Below are positions 37,237 through 45,537 of a stretch of DNA of 64,000 bases, in pieces (position 1 is the first letter of the stretch; each line of letters opens with the position of its first letter). The stretch spans positions 1-64,000 of the forward strand of contig SVFK01000010.1 in assembly GCA_015056915.1 (NCBI GenBank). The letters run 5' to 3'. A program made the position numbers and the translations under genes. Origin of the DNA: Lachnospiraceae bacterium (GTDB taxonomy: Bacteria; Bacillota; Clostridia; Lachnospirales; Lachnospiraceae). The notes beneath the pieces are model-generated. The model was not told where the DNA came from, did no database searches, and saw only the letters and a list, made by a program, of their open reading frames with translations.

Positions 37237-37264
37237 TTATAACACAAAAAAACCCCTAAAGCAA
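37237..37264 (-). promoter_or_regulatory. rpsB-tsf promoter overlapping upstream terminator
   Basis: On the minus strand TTGCTT (37264-37259), a 16-base spacer and a perfect TATAAT (37242-37237). The -35 lies in the loop of the terminator that ends the fla/che operon. Confidence 0.72.
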
Positions 37265-37272
37265 GGGGTTTT
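37247..37272 (-). terminator. terminator of the fla/che operon
   Basis: On the minus strand AAAACCCC and GGGGTTTT close an 8-base loop and are followed by further T. It overlaps the last two bases of the preceding gene's stop codon and separates motility from rpsB-tsf. Confidence 0.85.
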
Positions 37273-37855
37273 AACGTTTTCTGGAAATAATTTTTGCAAT
37301 TTCTTCCTCGGTAGTACCAAGTGCAATTTCATAGGTGCCCACACTGATGCTTCGACTATATCCGTTATCACACAGATAGGTATCAAACGCTTTGGCATCT
37401 TCTATCAAACCTGCCGCTGCAAGATCCTTACTCACGGTGTAGGAGCTGGCGCCACTTTTGATGGTAATTGTAACAACTACATCCTCAGCTACCGTCTGTG
37501 AAGACTCCACGGATTCCAAAGTCTCCTCCGTTACGCTTTCTGAGTTTTCTATGCTTTTCGTAGTCTCCACACTTTCCTCGGTTACACTCTCCGAAGTTTC
37601 TATGCTCTCCTCAGTCTCTTCCATGGGAGCCTCTGCTTCCATACTTTCTTCCGGCATTTGTTCTTCAACCACTAGTTGGGTATTTTGCACATCTGTCAGG
37701 GTCAGCGCACTGCCGTCTACCATGCCAAGCTGCAACGCTCTTTCTCGTATTTCCGCATCACTGAGAGCTTCTCTTTCCTTAGGGACGATACTTAGAATCA
37801 ATACTGTCACCAAAATACCGATTCCTAATCCTCGTAGATAATATTTCAGCTTCAT
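37271..37855 (-). CDS. Small membrane-anchored protein with MltG-like C-terminal domain
   Basis: The 194-residue protein has one N-terminal helix (about 3-22, GLGIGILVTVLILSIVP), a Ser/Glu/Thr/Val-rich low-complexity region (about 60-120, with repeated SVTEE/SVETT/SIENSES units), and a C-terminal domain of about 65 residues. The end (ITIKSGASSYTVSKDLAAAG...GTYEIALGTTEEEIAKIISR) matches the LysM-like N-terminal part of MltG/YceG transglycosylases. The catalytic lytic domain is absent. The ATG at 37855 has GAGAG upstream; a start 12 bases earlier is possible. It is the last gene of the fla/che operon. A cell-wall-binding role is inferred. Confidence 0.7.
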   Translation of the reverse strand: MKLKYYLRGLGIGILVTVLILSIVPKEREALSDAEIRERALQLGMVDGSALTLTDVQNTQLVVEEQMPEESMEAEAPMEETEESIETSESVTEESVETTKSIENSESVTEETLESVESSQTVAEDVVVTITIKSGASSYTVSKDLAAAGLIEDAKAFDTYLCDNGYSRSISVGTYEIALGTTEEEIAKIISRKR

Positions 37856-37873
37856 AATTTCTCTCATTCTGTC

Positions 37874-38647
37874 TTACATATTTTTATACAAACCGATTAC
37901 CAGCTTTACTTCACCTACACCCAGTCCCAATTCTTTGGCTATCGCAATATTGGATTTACCCTGTTTGTAAAGCTCAAGAATCTTCTCGTTACTGTTTTGT
38001 CCCTGCCCCTCTGTCTCCTGCATAAAACTGATGTCCATGGAGCTTGATGAAACCTCTACACTTCTCCCGACAACTGCCTTCTCCTTAGAAGCAGCCTTCG
38101 ACTCAATAACCGTATTGTTACTCTCAACTGCGGTAACAGTTTTATCCTCTGTATCCACAGTTTGTTTTTCATCTGCTTGCTTCGTCTGTAGCTTCTGAAA
38201 GGAGCTAACCACTGCCTCAGCTTCCTTTTTGGTCTCTTCAGCTTCCTTAACTGTTTTATTTACCTCAGTAACTGTATTTTTTAAATTGGTATGCTTGCTG
38301 TTTAACATATCATAAAGGAACATTACTTCCTCATGATTCTTGTGTATTTCCTGTAGCACAGTGTCTGAATATTCATTGACTGCCATTATCTTTTCATTGG
38401 TCAGACGCTCCAGTGAACGTTCTGTCTTTTCAACAGCATATTCCACTGCCTCATCAACAACATCGTCCACATGACTCCTTACACCATCCAACTCCTGTGA
38501 TACCAGGGTTTTCACTTCTTCCTTTACCAATTCCTTTGTGTCACCTGACATTTCCTTGGATTGCGGAAGAATAAAACCTAATACAAAAATAATACCACCT
38601 GCTATCAGCAGAACTATTTCTAATACTCCCATGAATCTGTCATCCAA
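37874..38647 (-). CDS. DUF6115-type membrane protein of the flagellar operon
   Basis: The 257-residue protein has an N-terminal helix (about 8-25), a long charged coiled coil (about 35-165), a Ser/Val-rich linker, and a C-terminal helix-turn-helix-like motif, ILELYKQGKSNIAIAKELGLGVGEVKLVIGL. This layout is shared by DUF6115 proteins found at the end of clostridial fla/che operons. The function is not known; the ending resembles DNA-binding helices in a membrane-tethered protein. AAGGA lies 4 bases before the ATG. The upstream gene stops 3 bases before this one begins. Confidence 0.75.
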   Translation of the reverse strand: MDDRFMGVLEIVLLIAGGIIFVLGFILPQSKEMSGDTKELVKEEVKTLVSQELDGVRSHVDDVVDEAVEYAVEKTERSLERLTNEKIMAVNEYSDTVLQEIHKNHEEVMFLYDMLNSKHTNLKNTVTEVNKTVKEAEETKKEAEAVVSSFQKLQTKQADEKQTVDTEDKTVTAVESNNTVIESKAASKEKAVVGRSVEVSSSSMDISFMQETEGQGQNSNEKILELYKQGKSNIAIAKELGLGVGEVKLVIGLYKNM

Positions 38648-38650
38648 TCC

Positions 38651-38962
38651 TTATATTTTCATGTCAAAGCTCTGATGTCCTTTTACAAGAACCTTTTCAT
38701 GCTTTTCATCCTGCTCGCGACGGTTGCGACCGCCGTTGCCGGAATATTCATTCGAGCCCTTATCCTTTGCATCAAACTTTTTGTTGTGCCACTCAGCATT
38801 ATCGCTACTGTGAACCTCACGAATACGTTGTTCTGTATCCTTATTCGCCTGTTGAGCAATAGTTGTCTGATTAATAAAGCCCTTGTTATCTTCATTATGC
38901 TTTATGGTGGTATAATCCTGCGTTCTTGTAAGGGAAACAATCTCTATCGTTCCAAATGCCAT
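38651..38962 (-). CDS. Small charged hypothetical protein of the flagellar operon
   Basis: The 103-residue protein has no membrane segment or signal and is rich in Asn, Lys, Glu, Asp and His. The N-terminal third (FGTIEIVSLTRTQDYTTIKH) looks ordered, the rest (NEYSGNGGRNRREQDEKHEK) disordered. An excellent ribosome site (AAGGAGG) precedes the ATG, and it fits tightly between the FapA-like and DUF6115 genes, so it is a real gene. I do not recognise a characterised family. Confidence 0.7.
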   Translation of the reverse strand: MAFGTIEIVSLTRTQDYTTIKHNEDNKGFINQTTIAQQANKDTEQRIREVHSSDNAEWHNKKFDAKDKGSNEYSGNGGRNRREQDEKHEKVLVKGHQSFDMKI

Positions 38963-38972
38963 GGTTTCCTCC

Positions 38973-40562
38973 TTACAGCGAAATCATTTTTACATCGCCA
39001 TCAACTTTTTCAAACCTACAATATTGGTATGTAGTTTGAACATTCATAGAAACCTCTCCGATAATAATAGTTGTTCCGGGATATACCTCGCCAGTCACCT
39101 TAACACTGGCTTTCTCCTGAGGATTAAAAGCGACCTGAAGCTCTCGCATCCGGGCATTTTTCTCCTCCAATTCTTTCTTCTTCATTTCCAGAAGCACCGC
39201 GCTTTGTTTAATATACTTTAACTGATCTTCCGTGAAACGAGCCCCTTTTGCTCTCTTTTCCGTAAAGTTGGCAATAATGGGCTGTATGCTCTTTATCTCT
39301 CGGACAATCTCGGTAACCTCCTTTTGAAGCTGCATATAATCAGCCTTCAATTTGGGGCTAACTCCCACTTCTATTATTGTAGGTGCTCCCAGTACAGCTC
39401 CTAGTGTTTTTACCTCAATGGAATGTGCCGCCTGTACGTGACCGCCTGTAATAAAGCCTCTCTTACCGGAAACCACAATTTCTGTACCGGCAGATGCATC
39501 ACTGTGCAATATGGAACCGGCATTAATATATCCTTCCGCACGCGCCTTAGCATTCTCTATAAATTTGGCAACAATATTGCCCCCTGCAGTGAGAGTACCT
39601 TTCGCCATACCATTCATGCCTCTTGCAATGATAATATTGCCGCCTGCAAAAATGTGTGCGCCTTCTACAATACCGTTAATAATTACGTTACCCTGTGCTT
39701 TTACCACATGATTAGAGGTAACATTACCATTTACCTGTACACTTCCTTCAAACTCAATATTACCGGTCGAAAGGTCAACATTCTCAACCTCGTAAACATC
39801 GGACACAAATACCTTGTCATCCACCAGTACCACATGACCGTTTACTTTTGAGCTTATGGACAATTTATCTTCTGAAAGCTCGATATTATTACCAAACTTC
39901 AGTGAAACCTTTTTGACGTCCCTGGGTTTGATACGGTTACCGATAATATTTACACCATACTCACCTTCATCAGCAGGAATGATTCTGGCAAGCACATCAC
40001 CCTTCCTACAATGATTGATGACATTCAGATTATAATAATCTACGGTGCCATCCTCACGCATCTCCGGTTGGGCATGAATATCGGTGTTAAACAAATACTC
40101 AATTCTTGCATCTGTTCCGTGTCTGGGTTCTCTTCCCCTTGCAACGACGAGATCTGTGCCATATATTCCTTCTGACTGAAAATGCTCCTGTAACGGCCCC
40201 ATTTGCAATCCCGTAGTAATATTGCGCATTCGAAGTTCTTTGATAAAATCTTCAAAACTAATTCTGCTACCTGTTTCGGAAGCCGGAATAAATCTGGCTG
40301 TAGCTGTCATATTTTCACTGTCTGTCACAAGCTGATAGCTCTCATCTATTGCAGGACAATCGCTTATATTCAAAAAACACAGAGTTTCCCTGTCCGGAAC
40401 AATAGACTGTTTAATACTGTTCAGGTCATATCCAATCTGTGCACTATCCAAATATGAAATCAACTCATGTAAGCGGATTCCCTCTCCTCCGTCAGAAGGT
40501 GGAACCAATTTCACACCAAAACCGCCCGGTGCTTTTACTAACTGAAAATAGCCGTTACGCAT
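38973..40562 (-). CDS. FapA/DUF342 family protein
   Basis: The 529-residue protein has an N-terminal FapA-type segment (about 1-200), then a right-handed beta-helix of repeated glycine hexads (about 215-360: GNVTSNHVVKAQGNVIINGIVEGAHIFA split over several turns), then a coiled coil (about 395-460) and a short C-terminal beta domain. Members called FapA in Vibrio affect polar localisation of flagellar proteins; in clostridia the role is untested. It is coded 41 bases downstream of the sigma factor gene, with AAGGAGG before its ATG. Confidence 0.85.
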   Translation of the reverse strand: MRNGYFQLVKAPGGFGVKLVPPSDGGEGIRLHELISYLDSAQIGYDLNSIKQSIVPDRETLCFLNISDCPAIDESYQLVTDSENMTATARFIPASETGSRISFEDFIKELRMRNITTGLQMGPLQEHFQSEGIYGTDLVVARGREPRHGTDARIEYLFNTDIHAQPEMREDGTVDYYNLNVINHCRKGDVLARIIPADEGEYGVNIIGNRIKPRDVKKVSLKFGNNIELSEDKLSISSKVNGHVVLVDDKVFVSDVYEVENVDLSTGNIEFEGSVQVNGNVTSNHVVKAQGNVIINGIVEGAHIFAGGNIIIARGMNGMAKGTLTAGGNIVAKFIENAKARAEGYINAGSILHSDASAGTEIVVSGKRGFITGGHVQAAHSIEVKTLGAVLGAPTIIEVGVSPKLKADYMQLQKEVTEIVREIKSIQPIIANFTEKRAKGARFTEDQLKYIKQSAVLLEMKKKELEEKNARMRELQVAFNPQEKASVKVTGEVYPGTTIIIGEVSMNVQTTYQYCRFEKVDGDVKMISL

Positions 40563-40602
40563 TATTACCTCCTTGTCTACCTAACCAATGCCATAATGCC
40601 TG

Positions 40603-41397
40603 CTAATTATCGGTCAATATACCCATGTAATTACCCATTTTGTTGCGCATTTTCTGTAATGCTCTTGTATGTAACTGAGATACTCTGGATTCAGACACCT
40701 CCAAAACATTACTGATTTCCTTTAGCGTTAATTCCTCATAGTAATATAAGGTGATTACCTTCTGCTCCTTTTCTGTCAGAAGCTGTAAGGCCTCCCCGAG
40801 TACCTTCGTTAATTCTTCCTTTTCAATATTTTCTTCAGGACTTGTAAAGCGGGATGTAGTATGCCTGTTAAAATCCTGTGGCACATCACTTCCCTGTTCC
40901 ATATATTCATTGAGAGATACCAGTCCGGTTATCTTCATCTGAGACTGCCATTCCAAATATTCGTCATCAGTAATTCCCAATGCTTGGGCAATCTCTTCCT
41001 CTGTGGCATTTCTCCCTGTATTCAATTCAATTTCTCTGATTACAGACTCAATTTTCTTTTGCTTCTGTCGGATGGTTCTGGGAATCCAGTCCATCTTTCT
41101 GATTTGATCCAAAATCGCCCCGCGAATACGCAGACTGGCATAGGTTTCAAATTTAACTTCCTTCATGTAGTCAAATTTATCAATAGCATCTATTAATCCA
41201 AAAATGCCATAGCTTACCAGATCCTCATACTCCACATTGTAACCGAGGTACATGCTAAGCCTGCCTGCAACCACCTTTACCAGAGGGGCATACTCCAGTA
41301 TGATTTTTTCTCTGATTTCCGGCGATTTTGCTTTTGTATATTCTTCTAATAATTTTTTTCTACCGGTTTCATCCATGGAAATACTTGCACCCTCCAT
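40603..41397 (-). CDS. sigD: FliA/WhiG-family flagellar sigma factor (SigD)
   Basis: The 264-residue RNA polymerase sigma factor directs late flagellar and chemotaxis genes. Region 2 shows APLVKVVAGRLSMYLGYNVEYEDL split by SYGIFGLIDAIDKFD. Region 3 has IRKMDWIPRTIRQKQKKIE. Region 4 has LTEKEQKVITLYYYEELTLKEIS and VLEVSESRVSQLHTRALQKMR. Either ATG at 41397 or ATG at 41376 (GGAGGG 13 bases upstream) may be the start. It sits near the end of the operon, as sigD does in B. subtilis, where this position affects its expression level. The partner anti-sigma FlgM is not in the window. Confidence 0.94.
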   Translation of the reverse strand: MEGASISMDETGRKKLLEEYTKAKSPEIREKIILEYAPLVKVVAGRLSMYLGYNVEYEDLVSYGIFGLIDAIDKFDYMKEVKFETYASLRIRGAILDQIRKMDWIPRTIRQKQKKIESVIREIELNTGRNATEEEIAQALGITDDEYLEWQSQMKITGLVSLNEYMEQGSDVPQDFNRHTTSRFTSPEENIEKEELTKVLGEALQLLTEKEQKVITLYYYEELTLKEISNVLEVSESRVSQLHTRALQKMRNKMGNYMGILTDN

Positions 41398-41412
41398 ACA
41401 TTATCTTACGAA

Positions 41413-41703
41413 TTAAGCTTTCTGCTCTTCCTTATTCCCCTCTTTATTTCCTTCGCTATTTCCCTCTTCATTCTCAGCTTCTTTGGTAATTACCTCTCCC
41501 TCTTCCTGACTGCGCTTTTCAATTTCGCGTTCAAAATAATCTAATGTCCATTTCATAACACTACCGAGGAAAAAGAAAATCACCAGAACAATAAATAGAG
41601 AAATAAGACTTCTTAAGACGGAATACTTCTGTATTAAACTTATGATGCAGGTGACCGCACCGGCCACAAGCATCAAAATCAAAGGCAAATTCTTTCTGTT
41701 CAT
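41413..41703 (-). CDS. Small two-helix membrane protein of the flagellar operon
   Basis: The 96-residue protein has two membrane helices (about 6-24 and 30-53), followed by a soluble acidic/basic tail with repeated EGN(S/K)EGNK units. GAGGG precedes the ATG. It lies between cheD and the sigma factor gene with gaps of 12 and 15 bases. I recognise no family; similar unnamed ORFs occur at this position in related operons. Confidence 0.65.
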   Translation of the reverse strand: MNRKNLPLILMLVAGAVTCIISLIQKYSVLRSLISLFIVLVIFFFLGSVMKWTLDYFEREIEKRSQEEGEVITKEAENEEGNSEGNKEGNKEEQKA

Positions 41704-41715
41704 AAATACCCTCTG

Positions 41716-42204
41716 TCAGATAATCGTTTCCTGCTTCCCAACTGCTCTAATGTGAAATTCACCATTTTCCGGAAAAAAAGTGACTGTACGTCCGTAGTTG
41801 GCGCCTGTATCCTCTGATAGGATAGGAATCTCCAACTCGTTCAGCTTCCTTCTGCTGGCTTCTGCATTGCGCTCACCTATCTGCATCATGTCGTTTTTCC
41901 CTTGGAAGCTAAACATGGTGGCACCACCTGCAAGCTTTGCAACCATACGGTTCCGCTTTGCTCCCAATGCTTCCATCTGCTTAACCAATTCTTCAATTCC
42001 CGTATCCGCAAATTTTGCAAGATTCAAATGGCTGTTTCGAATAGCTTTGCTGTCCGGCAGCATAACATGCGCAAGACCACCTACTTTAGTAATAGGATCT
42101 CGAATTGCAATACCGACACAGGAACCAAGCCCCAGGGTTGTTACACCGTCGGGGCTTACACAGGTCTTCAAATCTGCCATTCCAACTTTAATTATTTCAC
42201 TCAT
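41716..42204 (-). CDS. cheD: Chemoreceptor glutamine deamidase CheD
   Basis: The 162-residue enzyme deamidates receptor glutamines and binds CheC. The catalytic Cys lies in LGLGSCVGIAIRD and the His in GGLAHVMLPDS. The downstream KLAGGATMF and NYGRTVTFFPENGEFHIRAVG segments complete the fold. It follows cheC by 64 bases; CheC and CheD form a feedback pair in Firmicutes adaptation. AAGGA precedes the ATG. Confidence 0.96.
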   Translation of the reverse strand: MSEIIKVGMADLKTCVSPDGVTTLGLGSCVGIAIRDPITKVGGLAHVMLPDSKAIRNSHLNLAKFADTGIEELVKQMEALGAKRNRMVAKLAGGATMFSFQGKNDMMQIGERNAEASRRKLNELEIPILSEDTGANYGRTVTFFPENGEFHIRAVGKQETII

Positions 42205-42268
42205 TCGAATATCCTTCTTCCGTATTACTCACACTCTTATTATCTTGGTGTCATAAGATTAGAATCTC

Positions 42269-42892
42269 TTAGACAACAGGAATACCTAATGATGTCAGGA
42301 TTTTGGAATAAGAATCCAAATCAGGTATCAAAATAAAATATCCGTCAATTTCTACTTCATCATAAAACTGAGACTGAATTAACAGAATCTTATCACCCAT
42401 TACACCAAAATGAATTGCCGGAACACTAAGGATTGCGCCTGCCATATCTACCGCAACTGAAGGCGGCGTAGGATAAATTTTTAAATTGGTTAAGGTTGAT
42501 AAAGAATTCAAATACGCTCCGGTAATAATATTACCTACCTCCTGCATTGCAGACAATTCCATTTCAGAGAAATCATCTCCACCGGGAGCCATTCCCATCA
42601 TAACCTTATCAATCAGGTGCTTTGCACAACTTTTTTCAATCAGGAACATCATGCTGCCTGTGACGTCACCTTCAACCCCCAGGAAAACACCCAACATAAT
42701 CTGTTCTTCGCCGCCCATCAATGTTCCCACATCTGAAAAATCAAGCAGCTTAACCTGAGGTACCTTCATATCAACCTTACACTGGAGCATCTGGGAAAGT
42801 GCCGTCATGGCATTTCCCGCTCCAATATTTCCGATTTCTTTTAAAACATCATAATAGTTTTCCGAAACCTTTTCCAAACTGATTCCGCTCAT
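42269..42892 (-). CDS. cheC: CheY-P phosphatase CheC
   Basis: The 207-residue protein dephosphorylates CheY-P. Both phosphatase centres are present as ExxN: EIGNIGAGNAMTAL near the N-terminus and QEVGNIITGAYLNSL in the middle. The ATG at 42892 has AGGAG 7 bases upstream; an earlier in-frame ATG lies over the cheW stop. It is followed by cheD, whose product stimulates it. Confidence 0.95.
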   Translation of the reverse strand: MSGISLEKVSENYYDVLKEIGNIGAGNAMTALSQMLQCKVDMKVPQVKLLDFSDVGTLMGGEEQIMLGVFLGVEGDVTGSMMFLIEKSCAKHLIDKVMMGMAPGGDDFSEMELSAMQEVGNIITGAYLNSLSTLTNLKIYPTPPSVAVDMAGAILSVPAIHFGVMGDKILLIQSQFYDEVEIDGYFILIPDLDSYSKILTSLGIPVV

Positions 42893-42908
42893 ATGCGACT
42901 CCTTTGTA

Positions 42909-43403
42909 TTATACATTTTCATCTAAAGTAACAGTATTCAAATCCAACAGGGAAATCAGTTCCCCTTTATACTTACCTACACCGTTGATAAAATTAACCT
43001 TACCCTCTTTATTGTCATAGGCAATCTTCTCAATCTCATTAGGTGTCAATGTGACAACCTCATTCACCTGATCTACAATAACACCAATATTGCCCTGCTG
43101 CTCCAGCTTCAAAATAATGATTCTTGTTGATTTACTATACTCATCAGCCGGAAGATTCATTTTTAATCTGAGACTCATTACAGGAATTACTTCACCACGC
43201 AGATTAATAACGCCTCTCAAATATTCAGGCACCTTCGGTACTCTGGTTATCTTCTGCATTCTTACAATATTATCAATATATCGAATATCAATACCATATT
43301 GCTCTGCTCCCAGTCGGATAACAATATATTGAATCGTTTCTAAAGAACCTTTTTGTTCGCCACCAATCGCAGGCAGTCCGTTTGTGATATTAAGCTGTTC
43401 CAT
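42909..43403 (-). CDS. cheW: Chemotaxis coupling protein CheW
   Basis: The 164-residue adaptor links receptors to CheA. The two SH3-like subdomains show YIVIRLGAEQYGIDI, VPEYLRGVINLRGEVIPVM and LRLKMNLP, then GVIVDQVNEVVTL and the C-terminal FINGVGKYKGELISLLDLN. It is coded between cheA (20 bases upstream) and cheC. GGAAGGGAG precedes the ATG. Confidence 0.96.
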   Translation of the reverse strand: MEQLNITNGLPAIGGEQKGSLETIQYIVIRLGAEQYGIDIRYIDNIVRMQKITRVPKVPEYLRGVINLRGEVIPVMSLRLKMNLPADEYSKSTRIIILKLEQQGNIGVIVDQVNEVVTLTPNEIEKIAYDNKEGKVNFINGVGKYKGELISLLDLNTVTLDENV

Positions 43404-43422
43404 ACCGTTATCTCTCCCTTCC

Positions 43423-45504
43423 TTAAATCAAAGCATTGGCATCAATAATCAATGCAACTTCACCATCACCGAGAATGGTTGCACCACTGATAAATTTACA
43501 TTGCTTCATGTATTTGCCCAGAGATTTAATAACAATTTCCTGCTGTCCGATTAAATCGTCAATTACCAGACCCGCCAGCTTGTCGCCCTTCTTTACAATA
43601 ACAACGACCAGATTCTCATCCGCAGACTTAGTGCTCTCAATATCAAGAACCTTGGATAAGCGAACAAGCGGAATTACAGTACCTCTTAAATGAATAACCT
43701 CTTCATTCTGAACCAGCTTAATCTCACTGGGTGAAATATCCTCAATGGTCTGAATAGAGCCCAGAGAAATCGCATATTTCTCTCCACCCACAACAACCAT
43801 CAATGCCTGAATAATTGCCAGAGTCAACGGCAGACGAATGGTCCATGTACTTCCTTCGCCAAGCTTAGTCTTAACCTCAACCTCACCGCTTAAGGACTCA
43901 ATCTTGGAACGAACAACATCAAGACCTACGCCACGGCCGGATACATCAGTAACCTTCTTTGCCGTAGAAAAGCTAGGGAGGAATAACAGATTAATAGCAT
44001 CCTTTTCAGACATATTGGCAGCCTGCTCGGGAGTAATAACATTTCTCTCAATCGCTTTCTTCTTAACTCCCTCAACATCAATACCGTTACCGTCGTCTCT
44101 TACTTCAATTACTACATTGTTACCATCCTGGTATGCATCCAGGAAAATGGAACCGGTAGGGGACTTACCTCTCTGTTCACGTACCTCTGCAGATTCCAAT
44201 CCATGGTCAGCAGAATTACGAAGCAAATGCATCAAAGGATCACCGATTTCGTCAACCACGGTACGATCCAATTCTGTCTCTTCACCGGTCATATACAATT
44301 CCATCTTCTTATCCAGAGTCTTGGATAAATCACGAATCATACGAGGGAATTTGTTTACCACACTCTCAATAGGAACCATTCGAACCTTCATAACTGACTC
44401 GTGCAGGTTGGTAGTAACACTTTCCAGATATTCAATCTGCTCATTGAATCCACTATTCACACTCTGTTCCTGACCGGATGCAGACACAAGAGAGTTCTTC
44501 GCAATAATCAATTCACTTACAAGATTCATCAGAACATCCAGCTTCTCAATATCCACACGAACCGTACGGTTTACAATAGGCTTGCCGGGAGTCTGCTTCT
44601 TCTCAGGTCCCTTTGCCTTCTTTTCATCCACTGTAGCCACACCACTTGCGGTTACAACATCTTTTGTAGGCACATCATCATCATCTATCGGCTGATAATT
44701 CTTAGTCTTCTCCAATTCGATTGCCGCACCGGTTACCTCAGCAATTTCAGATACATTTTCTGCCGCCTTTATTACTTCCTCAACAGAATTCTCTGAGATA
44801 ACAACAAGGGTGAAATCCTTATCAAATCTTTCATCCTCTACATCCTGTGCACTGGGAACGGATACAATAATCTCTCCCTTTTCTTCTATAGACTTAAATA
44901 CAAGGAAAGCTCTTGCCGCTTTAAGAATACAGGTATCCTGTACTACAACATTAATACCATACACATTCTTGCCCTGCTTCATAGCAGCCTTCATAACACG
45001 AAGCTGACTGCTGTCAAAGGCAATATCATACCATTTAGGAACATCTGCTTCCTGACCGACATCCTTAGCTGCGCTCTTTTTTGAGGTCTTCTTCTTGGGT
45101 GCAGGTGCCTCTTCTGCCTTTTTACTGTTTAAAATATCATTTAACTGCTTAATCAAAGGCTCATTGTCATTGGTTCCTTCGTCCGCGGTTTCCTGAATAT
45201 TGTTATTATACTCTTCCAAAGCATCCAAACACTGGAACAGCACGTCTATCATTTCAGGCTTAACCTTGATATTGCCGTTACGAACCTCTGAGAATACATT
45301 CTCCATGTCATGTGTCAAATTCTGCATTCTCTTGTAGCCCATTGTACCTGCCATTCCCTTCAGGGAATGTGCAGCACGGAAAATCTCATTGACAGTATCC
45401 ATGCTCTCCGAATCTGCTTCCAGTGCAAGAATCTGAGTATTCAAATTCTGCAAATGTTCTTTTGTTTCATCCAGAAAAATCTCAAGATATTGGCTTACGT
45501 CCAT
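43423..45504 (-). CDS. cheA: Chemotaxis histidine kinase CheA
   Basis: The 693-residue kinase has the P1 phosphotransfer domain with His46 in FRAAHSLKGMAGTMG, a Lys-rich linker and the P2 CheY/CheB-binding domain (about 160-270). The P3 dimerisation helices follow (VRVDIEKLDVLMNLVSELI). The P4 ATPase domain has N-box HLLRNSADHGLE, DDGNGID and GRGVGLDVV. The P5 CheW-like domain is at the C-terminus. The ATG at 45504 has GGAGG 5 bases upstream; two earlier in-frame ATGs lack a site. cheB lies 33 bases upstream. Confidence 0.97.
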   Translation of the reverse strand: MDVSQYLEIFLDETKEHLQNLNTQILALEADSESMDTVNEIFRAAHSLKGMAGTMGYKRMQNLTHDMENVFSEVRNGNIKVKPEMIDVLFQCLDALEEYNNNIQETADEGTNDNEPLIKQLNDILNSKKAEEAPAPKKKTSKKSAAKDVGQEADVPKWYDIAFDSSQLRVMKAAMKQGKNVYGINVVVQDTCILKAARAFLVFKSIEEKGEIIVSVPSAQDVEDERFDKDFTLVVISENSVEEVIKAAENVSEIAEVTGAAIELEKTKNYQPIDDDDVPTKDVVTASGVATVDEKKAKGPEKKQTPGKPIVNRTVRVDIEKLDVLMNLVSELIIAKNSLVSASGQEQSVNSGFNEQIEYLESVTTNLHESVMKVRMVPIESVVNKFPRMIRDLSKTLDKKMELYMTGEETELDRTVVDEIGDPLMHLLRNSADHGLESAEVREQRGKSPTGSIFLDAYQDGNNVVIEVRDDGNGIDVEGVKKKAIERNVITPEQAANMSEKDAINLLFLPSFSTAKKVTDVSGRGVGLDVVRSKIESLSGEVEVKTKLGEGSTWTIRLPLTLAIIQALMVVVGGEKYAISLGSIQTIEDISPSEIKLVQNEEVIHLRGTVIPLVRLSKVLDIESTKSADENLVVVIVKKGDKLAGLVIDDLIGQQEIVIKSLGKYMKQCKFISGATILGDGEVALIIDANALI

Positions 45505-45537
45505 CTTATCCTCCATTCCGCCGCGCACGGCTCTTCA

